Source of the DNA: Chromobacterium haemolyticum | GTDB lineage: Bacteria; Pseudomonadota; Gammaproteobacteria; Burkholderiales; Chromobacteriaceae | Direction of reading: 5' to 3' | Length of the DNA: 64,000 bases | Assembly: GCF_002081825.1 (NCBI RefSeq) | Contig: NZ_MUKU01000022.1 | Coordinates: 16,349-80,348 of the forward strand | In this document: in pieces, positions 8,101 to 17,779 of the stretch | Layout of the letters: every line of letters begins with the position of its first letter | How positions within the stretch are numbered: position 1 is the stretch's first letter | The notes under the pieces: model-generated | What the model saw: only the letters and a program-made list of their open reading frames with translations | Told to the model about the DNA's origin: nothing | Databases searched by the model: none | Translations under genes and position numbers: made by a program

Positions 8101-8973
8101 AAGGAATTGCCAGTCAAAATCTCCGCCGTCCCGGCGCGTGACCCGGCCGGCCGAGGAGCCCGAGAAATGTGCGCTGAACACCAGGGCGCTGCGCTCGGCG
8201 GCGAAGTCCAGCAGCCAGTGCCTCGATTTCCGCGCCTCGTCCTGCTCCCGGCAGAAGACGGAATTCCACTCCGGACGGTAGACCTGCATCGGCGTGTGCA
8301 TCACATCGCCGCAGAACAGCGCCGTCTCGCCGCGGGAACTCAGCGAAATGGACATATGTCCGGCGCAATGGCCGGGCGTGGGGTGGAAGCGGAAACCGTC
8401 CTGGTAGTCGCCGCCATCCCGGCCGATGACGCGGGCCTGACCGGAGGCGATCACCGGCGCCACGCTGTCGTCGAACACCATTCGCCGGCTGTCCGCTACC
8501 GGCGTGGCGAAGAAATCCAGATCGCCTTGCGGCAAAGCATAGAGGGCCTTGGGAAAGGTGGGCGTCCATTGGCCCTTGATCAGCCGCGTGTTCCAGCCCA
8601 CATGGTCCGCGTGCAAATGGGTCAGCAACACGTGGTCGACGTCCGCGGGCTGGATGCCCGCGTGGGCCAGGCGTTCCAGAAAGGGCGTTTGCAGCCGGTG
8701 GAACAGCGGGTTGAACGCGCGCTCCTTGTCATTGCCGACGCCGGTGTCGATCAGGAAAACCTGGCCGGCCCATTCCACCACCCAGCTGTGCACGCTCAGG
8801 GTGAGGCGTGCGCCGTCGGCGTCCAGCAGGCCGCGCAAGCCCGGCTCTTGCGCCAGCAGCGTCTCGTCCCAATCGCGATAGAGGAAGGACGGGGCCAGGC
8901 CGTGCAGCAGGGTGTCCGTCACGCGGGTGATCTTGGCGTCGCCAAGTTGATAAGTGGGGCTGATGGTGTCCAT
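8098..8973 (-). CDS. Metallo-beta-lactamase-fold hydrolase
   Basis: A protein of 291 aa. The ATG at 8973 is preferred; further in-frame upstream sequence would enter the divergent regulator's promoter. The zinc motif HLHADHVGW is complete, followed by a second His in PTPGHCAGHMS, an Asp in LFCGDVMH and a terminal His in FSAHFSG, the full MBL ligand set. The nearest general type is the AHL-lactonase-like or aryl-hydrolase MBL group; the substrate is not readable. It is divergent from a LysR regulator that probably controls it. The TGA stop lies at the edge of a repeat fragment. Confidence 0.85.
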   Translation of the reverse strand: MDTISPTYQLGDAKITRVTDTLLHGLAPSFLYRDWDETLLAQEPGLRGLLDADGARLTLSVHSWVVEWAGQVFLIDTGVGNDKERAFNPLFHRLQTPFLERLAHAGIQPADVDHVLLTHLHADHVGWNTRLIKGQWTPTFPKALYALPQGDLDFFATPVADSRRMVFDDSVAPVIASGQARVIGRDGGDYQDGFRFHPTPGHCAGHMSISLSSRGETALFCGDVMHTPMQVYRPEWNSVFCREQDEARKSRHWLLDFAAERSALVFSAHFSGSSAGRVTRRDGGDFDWQFL

Positions 8974-9058
8974 TTGGTTCTCTGCGGCTAGGGGGGGCGC
9001 CGGTGCGGCCGGCGGCTTGACCGTCACTATCGCGGAAATTATCCATGCTTTCCAATGC

Positions 9059-9073
9059 CGAATTATTAATTCG
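9059..9073. promoter_or_regulatory. Palindrome in the MBL/lysR divergent promoter
   Basis: CGAATTA-T-TAATTCG is a perfect 15-bp palindrome in an AT-rich patch 39 bp before the lysR start and 86 bp from the hydrolase start. It is a good candidate LysR binding site. Function inferred. Confidence 0.45.
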
Positions 9074-9111
9074 TGATAACTTAAAGGCATAGTCAAGCCG
9101 AAAGACCCCGC

Positions 9112-9999
9112 ATGGAATTGCGTCATCTTCGTTACTTCGTCGCCGTGGCCGAGCACCAAAGCGTGCGCCTGGCCTCAGAGCGCCTGCACATCACTCAGCC
9201 GGCGGTGTCGCGGCAAATCCAGGACCTGGAACAAGAATTGGGCTTGCCCTTGTTTGAACGTTCGTCGCGCGGCCTCAAGCTGACCGCCGCCGGCGCAAGT
9301 TATCTGCGCGATGTGCGCAAAGCGATGGCCGCGCTGGACGACGCGGCCGAGGGCGCGCGGCGCGTGGCCGCCGGGCTGTTGGGCCGGCTGCGGCTGGGCT
9401 GCGTGGAGAACGCCGGCTGGGACGGACTGGTGCCCCAGGCGTTCAGCCGCTTCCAGGCGGAGGCGCCGGAGGTGGCGCTGGAACTGAGCGTGTTGAACAC
9501 GCCGCAGCAATTGGGCGCCTTGGCGGAGGGCGCGCTGGACGGCGGCTTCATCTACCAATACGAGCCCCTGCCGGAAGGCGTCGCCGGCATCCCCTTGCTG
9601 GAGCACGACGTGGTGTTGGCGCTGCCGCGTTGCTGGGACACCGGCCACGACGAAAACCTCCCCGTTGCGCTGAGCAGCCTGGCGGATCGGCCCTTCGTCA
9701 CGCTGCCGCGAGAAGCGTATCCCGGCTATTACGATCGCTTGATCGGCGCGTGCCAGCAACAAGGCGTGCATCTCAAGGTGGCGCAGGAGGCGGGCACCGA
9801 GACAGCGATCCTGTCCTTGGTCTGCTCCGGCATCGGCGCCGCCATCGTCAACTCGGCCAATCTGGGCCGGCCTCCGGCTCAGGCTCGCTTCTTCCGGCTG
9901 CGGGACCTGTCCTTGCCGATGCCGCTGACCTTCGTCAGCCGCCAGGACGCGGTCAATCCGGCGCTGACGCGCTTTCTGACCGCGCTTCAAGGCGTTTGA
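9112..9999 (+). CDS. LysR-family transcriptional regulator
   Basis: A protein of 295 aa. A typical N-terminal helix-turn-helix (MELRHLRYFVAVAEHQS, ITQPAVSRQIQDLEQELG, PLFERSSRG) is followed by an effector-binding domain. The first strands (LRLGCVENAGWDGL) resemble the CbbR/TsaR-like aromatic or metabolite-sensing branch, but no inducer can be named. It is divergent from the MBL-fold hydrolase with a palindrome between them. After its stop come 143 bp without a gene, with one possible hairpin (CCGTCTC / GAGACGG) at about 10096-10121. Confidence 0.92.
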   Translation: MELRHLRYFVAVAEHQSVRLASERLHITQPAVSRQIQDLEQELGLPLFERSSRGLKLTAAGASYLRDVRKAMAALDDAAEGARRVAAGLLGRLRLGCVENAGWDGLVPQAFSRFQAEAPEVALELSVLNTPQQLGALAEGALDGGFIYQYEPLPEGVAGIPLLEHDVVLALPRCWDTGHDENLPVALSSLADRPFVTLPREAYPGYYDRLIGACQQQGVHLKVAQEAGTETAILSLVCSGIGAAIVNSANLGRPPAQARFFRLRDLSLPMPLTFVSRQDAVNPALTRFLTALQGV

Positions 10000-10142
10000 G
10001 CCGCCCAGCGTCGATAGCGCTGAGGCCGGGGAGCGCCGGCGGCTGCCCCGCCTCGCGCTTGACCGCGCCGTCAAGGGCGCGGCGTGGACCGCTTGCCGTC
10101 TCGCCATGGGGGGAGAGACGGCGTTCGGCATGCCCGGTCGCG

Positions 10143-13100
10143 TCATGCGCCTATGTCGGCCAGCGCCCCGACGGCGACGCCCAGCGCCTCTTCGAAAGCC
10201 TGGAACAGCGCGTCCGCCGCGGCCTCGCGGCAATAGGCGGGGTCGCAGCTTAGCCGGAATTCGGCGATGTCCGAGCCGTCGTCCAGATGGACGGCGATAT
10301 TGACGGGGTAGTGGAAGAGATCCACGCCGTCCCAGTCCCGCAAATCCGCTTCTTTCGAATCCCGCGCCCGGAAATTCGTGAAGTTGAAGGTGTAATAAAA
10401 CTCCCGGCCGGGGCCGCGCGCATCGAAAATCGCGCTGTGCGGGTAGAGCGCGTATTTTTCCTGTAGCAGCAGGCGCTGGTGGATCGCGTCAGCCGTCTCC
10501 AGAGGGCACTCCAGGGCCTGAAACGACAGCGGCTGCAAATTCCAGAACAGGCCCACCGCCTCCAGAGGATCGCTCAGTTCCGGCACCCGGCCGTTGACCA
10601 CCATTCCGATCAGGACCTGAGGGTCCCGGGTCGCGCGCGCGATCGCCTGCCCGGCGGCGGCCAAATACAAGGATCGCGTCTGGATGCGCCGCGCGCGCGC
10701 GCAGTGGCCGACGCGGGCCACCAGCCGGGGCGCGATGCGTTTTTTGTGTTCCATCATCCCGGTTGGAGGCGCTCTCCTTCGCTCAACCGTCTGTTTTCCG
10801 GCAAACGGCGCTCGCCGCCAGTATTCAATCGCCGCCGGGTCCATGGTCATTTGCTGCTGGAGGGCGACATATTCGGAAAACACATCCGCGCAGGCCATCG
10901 GCGCGACGGCGTCATGGCGCCGATAGCGCTGGAATACCGCGTCGAAAAAGCGTTGCTGGCCCCAGCCGTCGTCTATCGCGTGGTGGATGCTTAGGAAAAC
11001 GACGCAGCGGCTGTCCGTGGTTTGGAAGAAACGCAGCCGCGCCATTTCGCTGGCCGCTTCAAACGGCTTGAACGGCGCATGCAGGTCGGCGCGCGCGTAC
11101 TCGGCAATCCGCGCCTGCCGCCGCGATGGGGCGTCGCGCCGGATGTCGACGGCGTCCAGACGCACCCGTTCCCTCCCCGCGTCGATGCGGAGAATCGCGT
11201 CGCCGTCGCGGACGAAGAGGGTGCGGAAGACGGGATGCCGGGAGAACTCCAAGCGGAAGGCTTCCATGAGCCGCGCGATGTCGAGCGTCCGGTTTTCGCA
11301 GTCAAACCACTGCTGCACATGATAGACGCCAAGTCCCGCAGGGGCCGCCTGATACTGCTCCAGCATGACGCGCTGCATATCGGACACGGCGTTTGCCCGT
11401 TTCGCCGGCGTCGGCGGCAAACCGGTTTCGCCCCGCAGGCTGCGGTCGTTCAGATCCCGGACATTCGGCGAATGAAACACGTCTTCCACCGTGGCGGCCC
11501 AGCCGGCGCGATTCAGCGCCATGATCAGTTCCACGGCGCGGATCGAGTCCCCGCCCAAGGCGAAGAAGTCATCGTTAGGACCAAGACGCTCCACGCCGAG
11601 CACCCGGCTCCAGATCGCCGTCATGTCGGCTTCATCGGCCGAGGCCGGCGCGTCCGGCGGGCGTTCGTCGCTCAGGGCCCGCGCCATTTGCGGCAACCGG
11701 CTGCGATCGATCTTGCCGTGAGCGGTCAGCGGCAGGCTGTCGATGCAATGAAAGTGGTGCGGCATCATGAAACCGGGCAGTTTTTCCGCCAGCGCCTGGC
11801 GGAGTTCCCGCAAGCTCAGCGGCGCGGACGCGAAGCGGAGATAGGCCGACAGCAGATCGCGCCCGTCCTCGGACGAGGCCTGGACTACCGCGTTGGCGAC
11901 GCCGTCCAGCTCGCAGAGCGCGGACTCGATCTCCGCCAGCGAAACCCGGAAACCGCGGATCTTCAGGTAGCCGCCCTTGCGCGCTTCGTAAACCAGCTCG
12001 CCGTGCGGATCGATCTTCGCCAGATCCTGGGTTTTGTACATTCGCGCGCCTTCGTGGCCGGGGAAGGGGCAGGGAATAAAGGCCTCGGCGGTGAGGCCGG
12101 GCCGGCCGTGATAGCCGCGCGCCAGCCCTGGGCCGGCGACATACAGCTCGCCGACATCGCCGGCCGCCACCGGCTTCAAGTCCTCGTCGAGAAGGAACAG
12201 CGACAAGTCCGGCAAGGCCGAGCCGATGCCGGCGGACTTCCGGTGTTTCGTCTCGTCGGCGTCGACCACATGCAGGGTGACGTGCACGGTGGTTTCGGTA
12301 ATGCCGTACATATTGACCAGCACCGGGCCCTCGTTGCCCATGGTTTTGAACCAGGGTTTGAGCTGGATCAGGTCCAGCCGCTCGCCGCCAAACACCACGA
12401 AGGCCAGCGACGCCAGGGCCTCGCGCTGTTCCGGATGTTCGCTCAAATACAAGGCCAGCTGATAGAAGAAGGACGGCGTCTGATTGAGCACCGTGGCGCC
12501 ATGCCGCCGCAAATACGCCAGCAGCGCGGAGGGGTCTCGAATGATGGCCAGGTCCGGGACCAGCAAGGTTCCGCCATGCAAGAGCGCGCCGAAAATTTCC
12601 CAGACCGAAAAATCGAAGGCGTAGGAATGCAGCAAGGGCCAGACGTCCTCCGGCCCAAAGTCGTAATAGGGCTGGGACTCGGTAAACAGCCGCAGCACAT
12701 TGCGGTGGGTGATCAGGCTGCCTTTCGGGCCTCCGGTCGAGCCCGAGGTATAGATGACGTAAGCCAGCTTGTCGCGATTCGGCGCGCCGTCTGCGGGCGT
12801 CTCTGCGTGATCGTCGCGCGATGGGGCAAAGGCGTCCAGATCAAGCTGCGGGATGCCCTTGGCGGACGCGGCGGCGGCCAGCCTTTCCCGCGATGCCTCA
12901 TCCAAGACGATGAGCTTGGGCCGGGCGTCGCCGATGAGATAGTCCAGCCGCTCGGCCGGATACTCCGGGTCCAGCGGAAGGTAGGCGCCGCCGGCTTTCA
13001 GGATGGCCAGCATGGCGACGATCAGATTGGACGATCGGCGCACGGACAAGCCCACCAGGGTTTCGGCGCCCACGCCCATGACGCGGAGCCGGCGGGCCAG

Positions 13101-13316
13101 GGCGTCCGCCCGTTGGTCCAGCTGTTGGTAGCTGAGCGAAGCCGCCGCGCATTGCACGGCGATGCGGTCGGGAAAGCGCTGGACCGAGCGGGAGAAAGCC
13201 TCGGCAAGCGTTTGGCAGGCGCTGAGTTCTGTTGGATGAGTCATTGGTTTTTCATGTCCTGTCGGCAAGGGCGCTTTGCACCCTCCGGCGGTTGGTCTGT
13301 TGTCGGCGCTTGACAT
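10143..13316 (-). CDS. NRPS-3: A(Thr)-PCP-C
   Basis: About 1057 aa from the ATG at 13316, 4 bp after the preceding gene; an alternative ATG at 13244 is possible. Domains: adenylation (about 25-530; TSGSTGGPKG near 192, NMYGITETTVHV), peptidyl carrier (LGGDSI near 590) and a C-terminal condensation domain (about 640-1057) with intact HHAIDDG near 778. Specificity residues read by eye against GrsA are D-F-W-N-V-G-M-V-H, essentially the known threonine code. There is no N-terminal condensation and no thioesterase. The preceding free C-C protein may supply the missing upstream condensation, and the terminal C domain may release or transfer the product. Last gene of the NRPS operon. Confidence 0.9.
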   Translation of the reverse strand: MSSADNRPTAGGCKAPLPTGHEKPMTHPTELSACQTLAEAFSRSVQRFPDRIAVQCAAASLSYQQLDQRADALARRLRVMGVGAETLVGLSVRRSSNLIVAMLAILKAGGAYLPLDPEYPAERLDYLIGDARPKLIVLDEASRERLAAAASAKGIPQLDLDAFAPSRDDHAETPADGAPNRDKLAYVIYTSGSTGGPKGSLITHRNVLRLFTESQPYYDFGPEDVWPLLHSYAFDFSVWEIFGALLHGGTLLVPDLAIIRDPSALLAYLRRHGATVLNQTPSFFYQLALYLSEHPEQREALASLAFVVFGGERLDLIQLKPWFKTMGNEGPVLVNMYGITETTVHVTLHVVDADETKHRKSAGIGSALPDLSLFLLDEDLKPVAAGDVGELYVAGPGLARGYHGRPGLTAEAFIPCPFPGHEGARMYKTQDLAKIDPHGELVYEARKGGYLKIRGFRVSLAEIESALCELDGVANAVVQASSEDGRDLLSAYLRFASAPLSLRELRQALAEKLPGFMMPHHFHCIDSLPLTAHGKIDRSRLPQMARALSDERPPDAPASADEADMTAIWSRVLGVERLGPNDDFFALGGDSIRAVELIMALNRAGWAATVEDVFHSPNVRDLNDRSLRGETGLPPTPAKRANAVSDMQRVMLEQYQAAPAGLGVYHVQQWFDCENRTLDIARLMEAFRLEFSRHPVFRTLFVRDGDAILRIDAGRERVRLDAVDIRRDAPSRRQARIAEYARADLHAPFKPFEAASEMARLRFFQTTDSRCVVFLSIHHAIDDGWGQQRFFDAVFQRYRRHDAVAPMACADVFSEYVALQQQMTMDPAAIEYWRRAPFAGKQTVERRRAPPTGMMEHKKRIAPRLVARVGHCARARRIQTRSLYLAAAGQAIARATRDPQVLIGMVVNGRVPELSDPLEAVGLFWNLQPLSFQALECPLETADAIHQRLLLQEKYALYPHSAIFDARGPGREFYYTFNFTNFRARDSKEADLRDWDGVDLFHYPVNIAVHLDDGSDIAEFRLSCDPAYCREAAADALFQAFEEALGVAVGALADIGA

Positions 13317-13320
13317 GGGG

Positions 13321-16053
13321 TCAAGTCGCGTCCGCCGCCAAGCCAGCGTTCCCGGCGCCGGCCGGCTTGGGTTTTCTCAGCAGCTTGGGCGCGGCGCGCG
13401 GCACTTCCCCGGCGACGTTCGCGCCGGCGGCTTGCCGCAGCGGCGCGTCGAAGCCCCACACGCACTGGGACAGCAAGGCCGATAGTTCCGCGCCCATGGT
13501 TTCAATCGACGCTGGATCGAACATATCGGTCGCGTACTCTATGCGGACGCAACTGCGCGCGAGGTTGAAGCCGAAGGCCAGGTCGAACTTGGCGATAGGG
13601 TTGCTGCCCGGCAGCAAGGTCACGGACAGGCCGTCTTGCGTCCAGCCGTCGAAGTCTTGATCGGCGGTGACCACCACCTGGAAGACCGGGTGTTGGCCGG
13701 GAACGCGCTCCACGCCAAGCTGATCGACGAGGGAGGAGAACGGCACCCGGTAGCCGGCGTAACTCGCCTGGGCGGTTTGGCGGATTTTTTCGATGATGTT
13801 GCGCGGGGTGTCGGCTGTCTCTATCCGCACCGGCATGGCCAGCAAATTGACGAAATTGCCTATGGTGTCTTCAATCGCGCCTTCGCCGCGTCCGCCATGG
13901 GGGAAGCCCATGCAGACGTCGGCCTGATGGCCGCGCGCGGACAGATAGGCGGCGAGCAGGGCGGCGACGGCCATGAACGGCGAGGCGCCAAGCTGGGCGG
14001 CGCGCTGGATGTGCTCGCCCAGCAGCGCCTGGGGCAAGGCGCACTCCAGGAAGGCCCCGGCGTAGTCGCGTCTCAGCGGGCGCGGGCGGTCCGGCCTGAG
14101 ATTGAGCGGGGTCGCGGTTCCCGCCAGGCGGTCTAGCCAGCGGCTCAATTCCTTTTGATAGTCGCGGCTGCGCTGCCAGGCCCGCTCCTCGGCGGCGGCC
14201 TCCCTCACCGTCGTCGCCGGCCCCACGGCGGGCAAGGCGCCGCCTCGCAGCAGGGCTCGCAGATCGCGCAGCCATATCTGCGCGGAATGGCCGTCAAACG
14301 CCATGTGGTGAAACACCATCAACAATACCCAGTGTTCGCGGTCGCGGCGTACTAGGCAAAAGCGGAAGAGCCGGCCGGCGGCGAGGTCGAAGGCGGTGGA
14401 GCTGAAATCCCGTTCCAGGCTGGCGAAGCCGGCGTCGCGGCTATCCTGCGGCTGTTGGCTGAGATCCGCGGTGTCGAGCACGCGGGAGGGCGGCGCGCCG
14501 ATGTCCTGACGCAGGCCGGACGGCGTTTCCACAAAGCGCGTGCACAGGGCTTCATGACGCTTCAGCAACTGCTCCAGCGCCGCCTCCAGGCGGGCGGGGT
14601 CCAGTTGGCCACGCATCTCCAGATGCAGCGGGACATTGTACAAGGCGCGGTCCGGGGCCAGTTTCTCGAAGAAATACAGGCTTTGCTGATTGCTGGACAG
14701 CAGGCCGAGCCGGTCGTCGGCCTGGGGCCGCGCCAATGCCGCGGACGCGCCGGTGTCCCGCTCTTGCCCGCTGCTGGAGAGTTCTTGCCCATCAGCCGCC
14801 GACAAGGCGTCCAGCCGGCGGGAAGGATCAGCCAGGCAATGCGCGGCGAAGCGGACCAGCCCGTTCAAGAGCCGCTGGGCGGCCGAGGCTTCGAACAAGG
14901 TGCCGGCGTACTCGAGCGCCAGCCAGAGGCCGTCGTCGCGTTCGTCCAGGACAAAGCTCAAATTGTGCTTCGCGCCTCCGGCATGCGCCGCCTGCTCGGC
15001 CAGCCGCAGGCCGGAGAGACGCCAGAGCGGGCGTTTTTGCACCCGCGCGGCGACTTGAAACCCTGGCGGCGCCAAGGCGGCGGAGGATTCAAGCGCCATG
15101 TCCCGGTTCTCGAGTCCTTGCACGGCCAGCGAGCGGACCTGGTCCAGCATTTCCCGCAGATTAGGCTTGGCGTCCAGCCTCAAGCGCAGCGGGAGCGGGG
15201 TTTCGAACAGGCCGATGATGTCATTGGTTTCCGCGTGGCGTCGTCCCGGAACGGACGCGCCGATGAGGATTTCATCCCGGCCGCTTTCCGCGCCCAGGAA
15301 AAGACCGAGCAAGGATGAGAAAACAAGCAGCAAGGCGTCTCCCGTTTCCTGTTGAAGCCGGCGCAGCTGTTGCTCCTGAGCGGCGGGGAGCTTGAGCGTC
15401 AACTCCGCGCCGTCCGTCAATACCTTGGCCGGAAACGGGCCGCCCGCGCTCAATAGTGAAAGCCGGGGCGCGCCGGCACGCCATTGTTCGCGCTGCCAAT
15501 GAGCGAAGTCCGCGTAATCGAGCGCATTGGGCGCGAGCTCGACGTTGCCGCCGTTCAAGGCCGCGGCGTAAGCCGTTTCCAGGTCCGTCGCCAGAATGCC
15601 GGCCGACCAGGCGTCGAAAACGGCCTGATGGAACGTCATGATCAGGCGCGCGTCTTCATCCGCCGGCTGAAGGAGAACAAAGCGGAACAAGGGCCCCGTT
15701 GCCAGATCGAAGGGGCGGCGGATGATTTCCCGGACGGCAGCGGCCAGGCCGGCGCTGTCTCCGCTCGCCGCTTCTAGGGGCTTCAGCTGGAGCAAGGGGC
15801 CGGGCCAGGCATGCCGCGTCGAGCAACGCAGCTCGTCGCCGTCGAAGGCCATTGTCGTGCGCAATGCCTCGTGTTTGGCCACGACCGCGGCCAGGGCCGT
15901 CTCCAATGCCGCGGCGTCCAGCGCGCCGCTTATCCGCAGCACGACGGGAAACGAGCATGAGGCGGCGTCCGGCGCCAACTGGTCAAGGTAGAAAAGCTGT
16001 TCCTGATGCGAGGACGCAAGCCAGCCGTAGCCGGCATCGAGTGAAAATTTCAT
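13321..16053 (-). CDS. Free-standing tandem condensation (C-C) protein
   Basis: A protein of 910 aa made of two NRPS condensation domains and no adenylation or carrier domain. Domain 1 (about 10-450) has FHQAVFDA at 141-148 where HHxxxDG is expected: the catalytic second His is Gln and the Gly is Ala, so it is probably inactive. Domain 2 (about 475-880) has an intact FHHMAFDG near 585. The C-terminal 30 residues are basic and Ala/Pro-rich. Start ATG with AAGG upstream. It lies between the hydroxylase and NRPS-3, and probably acts in trans between the last carrier of NRPS-2 and the Thr carrier of NRPS-3. It could also esterify or acylate the peptide. Confidence 0.85.
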   Translation of the reverse strand: MKFSLDAGYGWLASSHQEQLFYLDQLAPDAASCSFPVVLRISGALDAAALETALAAVVAKHEALRTTMAFDGDELRCSTRHAWPGPLLQLKPLEAASGDSAGLAAAVREIIRRPFDLATGPLFRFVLLQPADEDARLIMTFHQAVFDAWSAGILATDLETAYAAALNGGNVELAPNALDYADFAHWQREQWRAGAPRLSLLSAGGPFPAKVLTDGAELTLKLPAAQEQQLRRLQQETGDALLLVFSSLLGLFLGAESGRDEILIGASVPGRRHAETNDIIGLFETPLPLRLRLDAKPNLREMLDQVRSLAVQGLENRDMALESSAALAPPGFQVAARVQKRPLWRLSGLRLAEQAAHAGGAKHNLSFVLDERDDGLWLALEYAGTLFEASAAQRLLNGLVRFAAHCLADPSRRLDALSAADGQELSSSGQERDTGASAALARPQADDRLGLLSSNQQSLYFFEKLAPDRALYNVPLHLEMRGQLDPARLEAALEQLLKRHEALCTRFVETPSGLRQDIGAPPSRVLDTADLSQQPQDSRDAGFASLERDFSSTAFDLAAGRLFRFCLVRRDREHWVLLMVFHHMAFDGHSAQIWLRDLRALLRGGALPAVGPATTVREAAAEERAWQRSRDYQKELSRWLDRLAGTATPLNLRPDRPRPLRRDYAGAFLECALPQALLGEHIQRAAQLGASPFMAVAALLAAYLSARGHQADVCMGFPHGGRGEGAIEDTIGNFVNLLAMPVRIETADTPRNIIEKIRQTAQASYAGYRVPFSSLVDQLGVERVPGQHPVFQVVVTADQDFDGWTQDGLSVTLLPGSNPIAKFDLAFGFNLARSCVRIEYATDMFDPASIETMGAELSALLSQCVWGFDAPLRQAAGANVAGEVPRAAPKLLRKPKPAGAGNAGLAADAT

Positions 16054-16140
16054 AAGCGAATACCTTGGGTTGGCAATCTGTCGACAAGAGAAAGCCTTTA
16101 TTCAGCCCCGCGCCCCAAGCCGGCGACGGCTTCCTGGCAG

Positions 16141-16177
16141 CTTTTACGGCGCGCGGCAGAGATTGAACAGGCTCTCA
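16141..16177. repeat. Fragment of the dispersed repeat at the hydroxylase 3' end
   Basis: ACGGCGCGCGGCAGAGATTG followed by AACAGGCTCT matches the inverted left end of the 7872-8018 element with few changes. The edge CTCTCA contains the TGA stop of the hydroxylase gene on the minus strand. The whole gap 16054-16174 holds no gene. Confidence 0.5.
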
Positions 16178-17779
16178 GCAGCTGAAGCTGCTGCAGCCGT
16201 ACAGCCGTTCCGCGCTCAGGCCCGCGGCGCGGCAGCGCTCGAGAAACTTGTTCGACTCGACGATCTGCTTGCTGTCGGCCGAATACTCCAGGCCGGTGAC
16301 GAAGCGCATCCAGGGTTCTTGCCCCATCGCGTAGACGTAGATCTTCTTACAGTCGAACTCCTCGACGATGCTCCAGGCGTGTTCGCAGTCCGAGCCGGAC
16401 AAGGTGCGGGATTCGTCGTCGCGCCGGCTGAGCGGGCTGCCGGTGTACGGGCCGTACAGCCAGCTGAGCGGCGCGCCGTCGCACTCCATGCCGATGAACA
16501 GCGTGTCCGCCTTGCCCAGGCGCTCCACGATGCGGCGGTACAGGGCGCGGTCCTTGCAGTCCGAGTCCGCCAGGAACAGGAAGCGGCGGTTTTTCAGCCG
16601 CAGGAACATGCCATGCTTGCTTTCGATGTCCAGGTCGGCGTGCTCGCCGTAAAACGGCAGGCTGACGATTTCGCCGTCGTCGAAGCGCACGCTTTCCATC
16701 GGCTCGAGTTCGGACACGTTGCGGAAGCCGAGCGCGCGCAGCGTGAGCTTCATCGATGGATCGGCCAGGCTGCGGCTGTTGTGGCGCGGCACCAGGAGGC
16801 GGCCGATGCGGCCGCGCAATTGCAGCAGCAGTTCCGGGCTGAAGTGGTCCTGATGGTTATGGGTGATGAACACGTAGTCGATATGGTCGGGCAGATCGTC
16901 GAAGGTCAGCCGCTGCGGTTCTCCGTCCCGGTCCCAGGTGACGAAGGGGTCGATCAGGACCGAGGTGGACGCCGTTTGCAGCAAGACGCAAGCGTGGCCG
17001 AAGTAACGGATGCGGACATCGCCGCCGTGATACTCGGGCTGGTTGCGCTGCGGCGCTTCGGTGTCGAAGAAGCCGCGGAAGCGGGCTTCCTGTTCCTCAG
17101 GCACCTTCAGCGCCTGCTTCAGTTCCGCGTAAGGGACGGCGCGTATCCGGCTGGCGGCGAGCGCTTCGTGATGAGGCGCGGCGAAGGGCAGCGGGAGCAC
17201 CAGCCTGGCGTCGCCGTCCAGCCGGGGCGTGTTCAGAAAGAAATGGCGCTGCTCGTCGCGTTCGGTGCTGAAAGCCAGCGCCTGCCGGTCCGCGTCCGCG
17301 GCGTCCGGATAGCTCAGCAATGGGTCCAGCACGCGGAGGCCGGGGTGATGGTTGAGGTCGTAGCTGACTTCGATCAGGCCGGCCAGCGTGGGCGGCAACT
17401 CGGCGTAGACCGCGTCCAGGCTGTGGCCGCTGGCGGTTTGCTGCAGCTGGCGGTTGAGCTTTTGCAGGTCTTCGGCGAAGCGGAGCAGCGGCGCCGCGTC
17501 CTTCAGCGTGTCCTGCAGCAGGCGGCGCACCGCGGGCAGATCGCTGGCCGGCAGTTCCAGGAAGGGGCCGCCCAGCATCTGGGGGTTTTTGGAGGCGGCG
17601 ATGTGCACATTGGGGTTGGCGATGAAGGAGCGCAGCAGCGGAATCTGGCGGAAGGCCAGATTGATCGCCTGCTGGACCGGCGACACCAGATGACTCCAGG
17701 CGTACCAGCGGTGGAACAGCGGTTCCAGTTTGACGCCGCTTTTCAGGTGGACGGCCGCGTCGGGATGGGGAGTGTTCAT
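16175..17779 (-). CDS. CmlA/FrsH-type diiron beta-hydroxylase
   Basis: A protein of 534 aa, nearly the length of CmlA (532). The start ATG overlaps the NRPS-2 stop (ATGA). The N-terminal half is the helical and beta dimerisation part; the C-terminal half is a metallo-beta-lactamase fold with THNHQDH (His307, His309, Asp311, His312), Glu379 in FYGEHADL and Asp405 in LADSDC. From memory these correspond, with a constant offset of two, to the CmlA diiron ligands His305/307, Asp309, His310, Glu377 and Asp403. The family hydroxylates the beta-carbon of an amino acid bound to an NRPS carrier (p-aminophenylalanine by CmlA, leucine by FrsH of FR900359 synthesis). The substrate is therefore a residue of NRPS-1 or NRPS-2, with the aromatic or aliphatic one most likely. 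Confidence 0.85.
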   Translation of the reverse strand: MNTPHPDAAVHLKSGVKLEPLFHRWYAWSHLVSPVQQAINLAFRQIPLLRSFIANPNVHIAASKNPQMLGGPFLELPASDLPAVRRLLQDTLKDAAPLLRFAEDLQKLNRQLQQTASGHSLDAVYAELPPTLAGLIEVSYDLNHHPGLRVLDPLLSYPDAADADRQALAFSTERDEQRHFFLNTPRLDGDARLVLPLPFAAPHHEALAASRIRAVPYAELKQALKVPEEQEARFRGFFDTEAPQRNQPEYHGGDVRIRYFGHACVLLQTASTSVLIDPFVTWDRDGEPQRLTFDDLPDHIDYVFITHNHQDHFSPELLLQLRGRIGRLLVPRHNSRSLADPSMKLTLRALGFRNVSELEPMESVRFDDGEIVSLPFYGEHADLDIESKHGMFLRLKNRRFLFLADSDCKDRALYRRIVERLGKADTLFIGMECDGAPLSWLYGPYTGSPLSRRDDESRTLSGSDCEHAWSIVEEFDCKKIYVYAMGQEPWMRFVTGLEYSADSKQIVESNKFLERCRAAGLSAERLYGCSSFSC

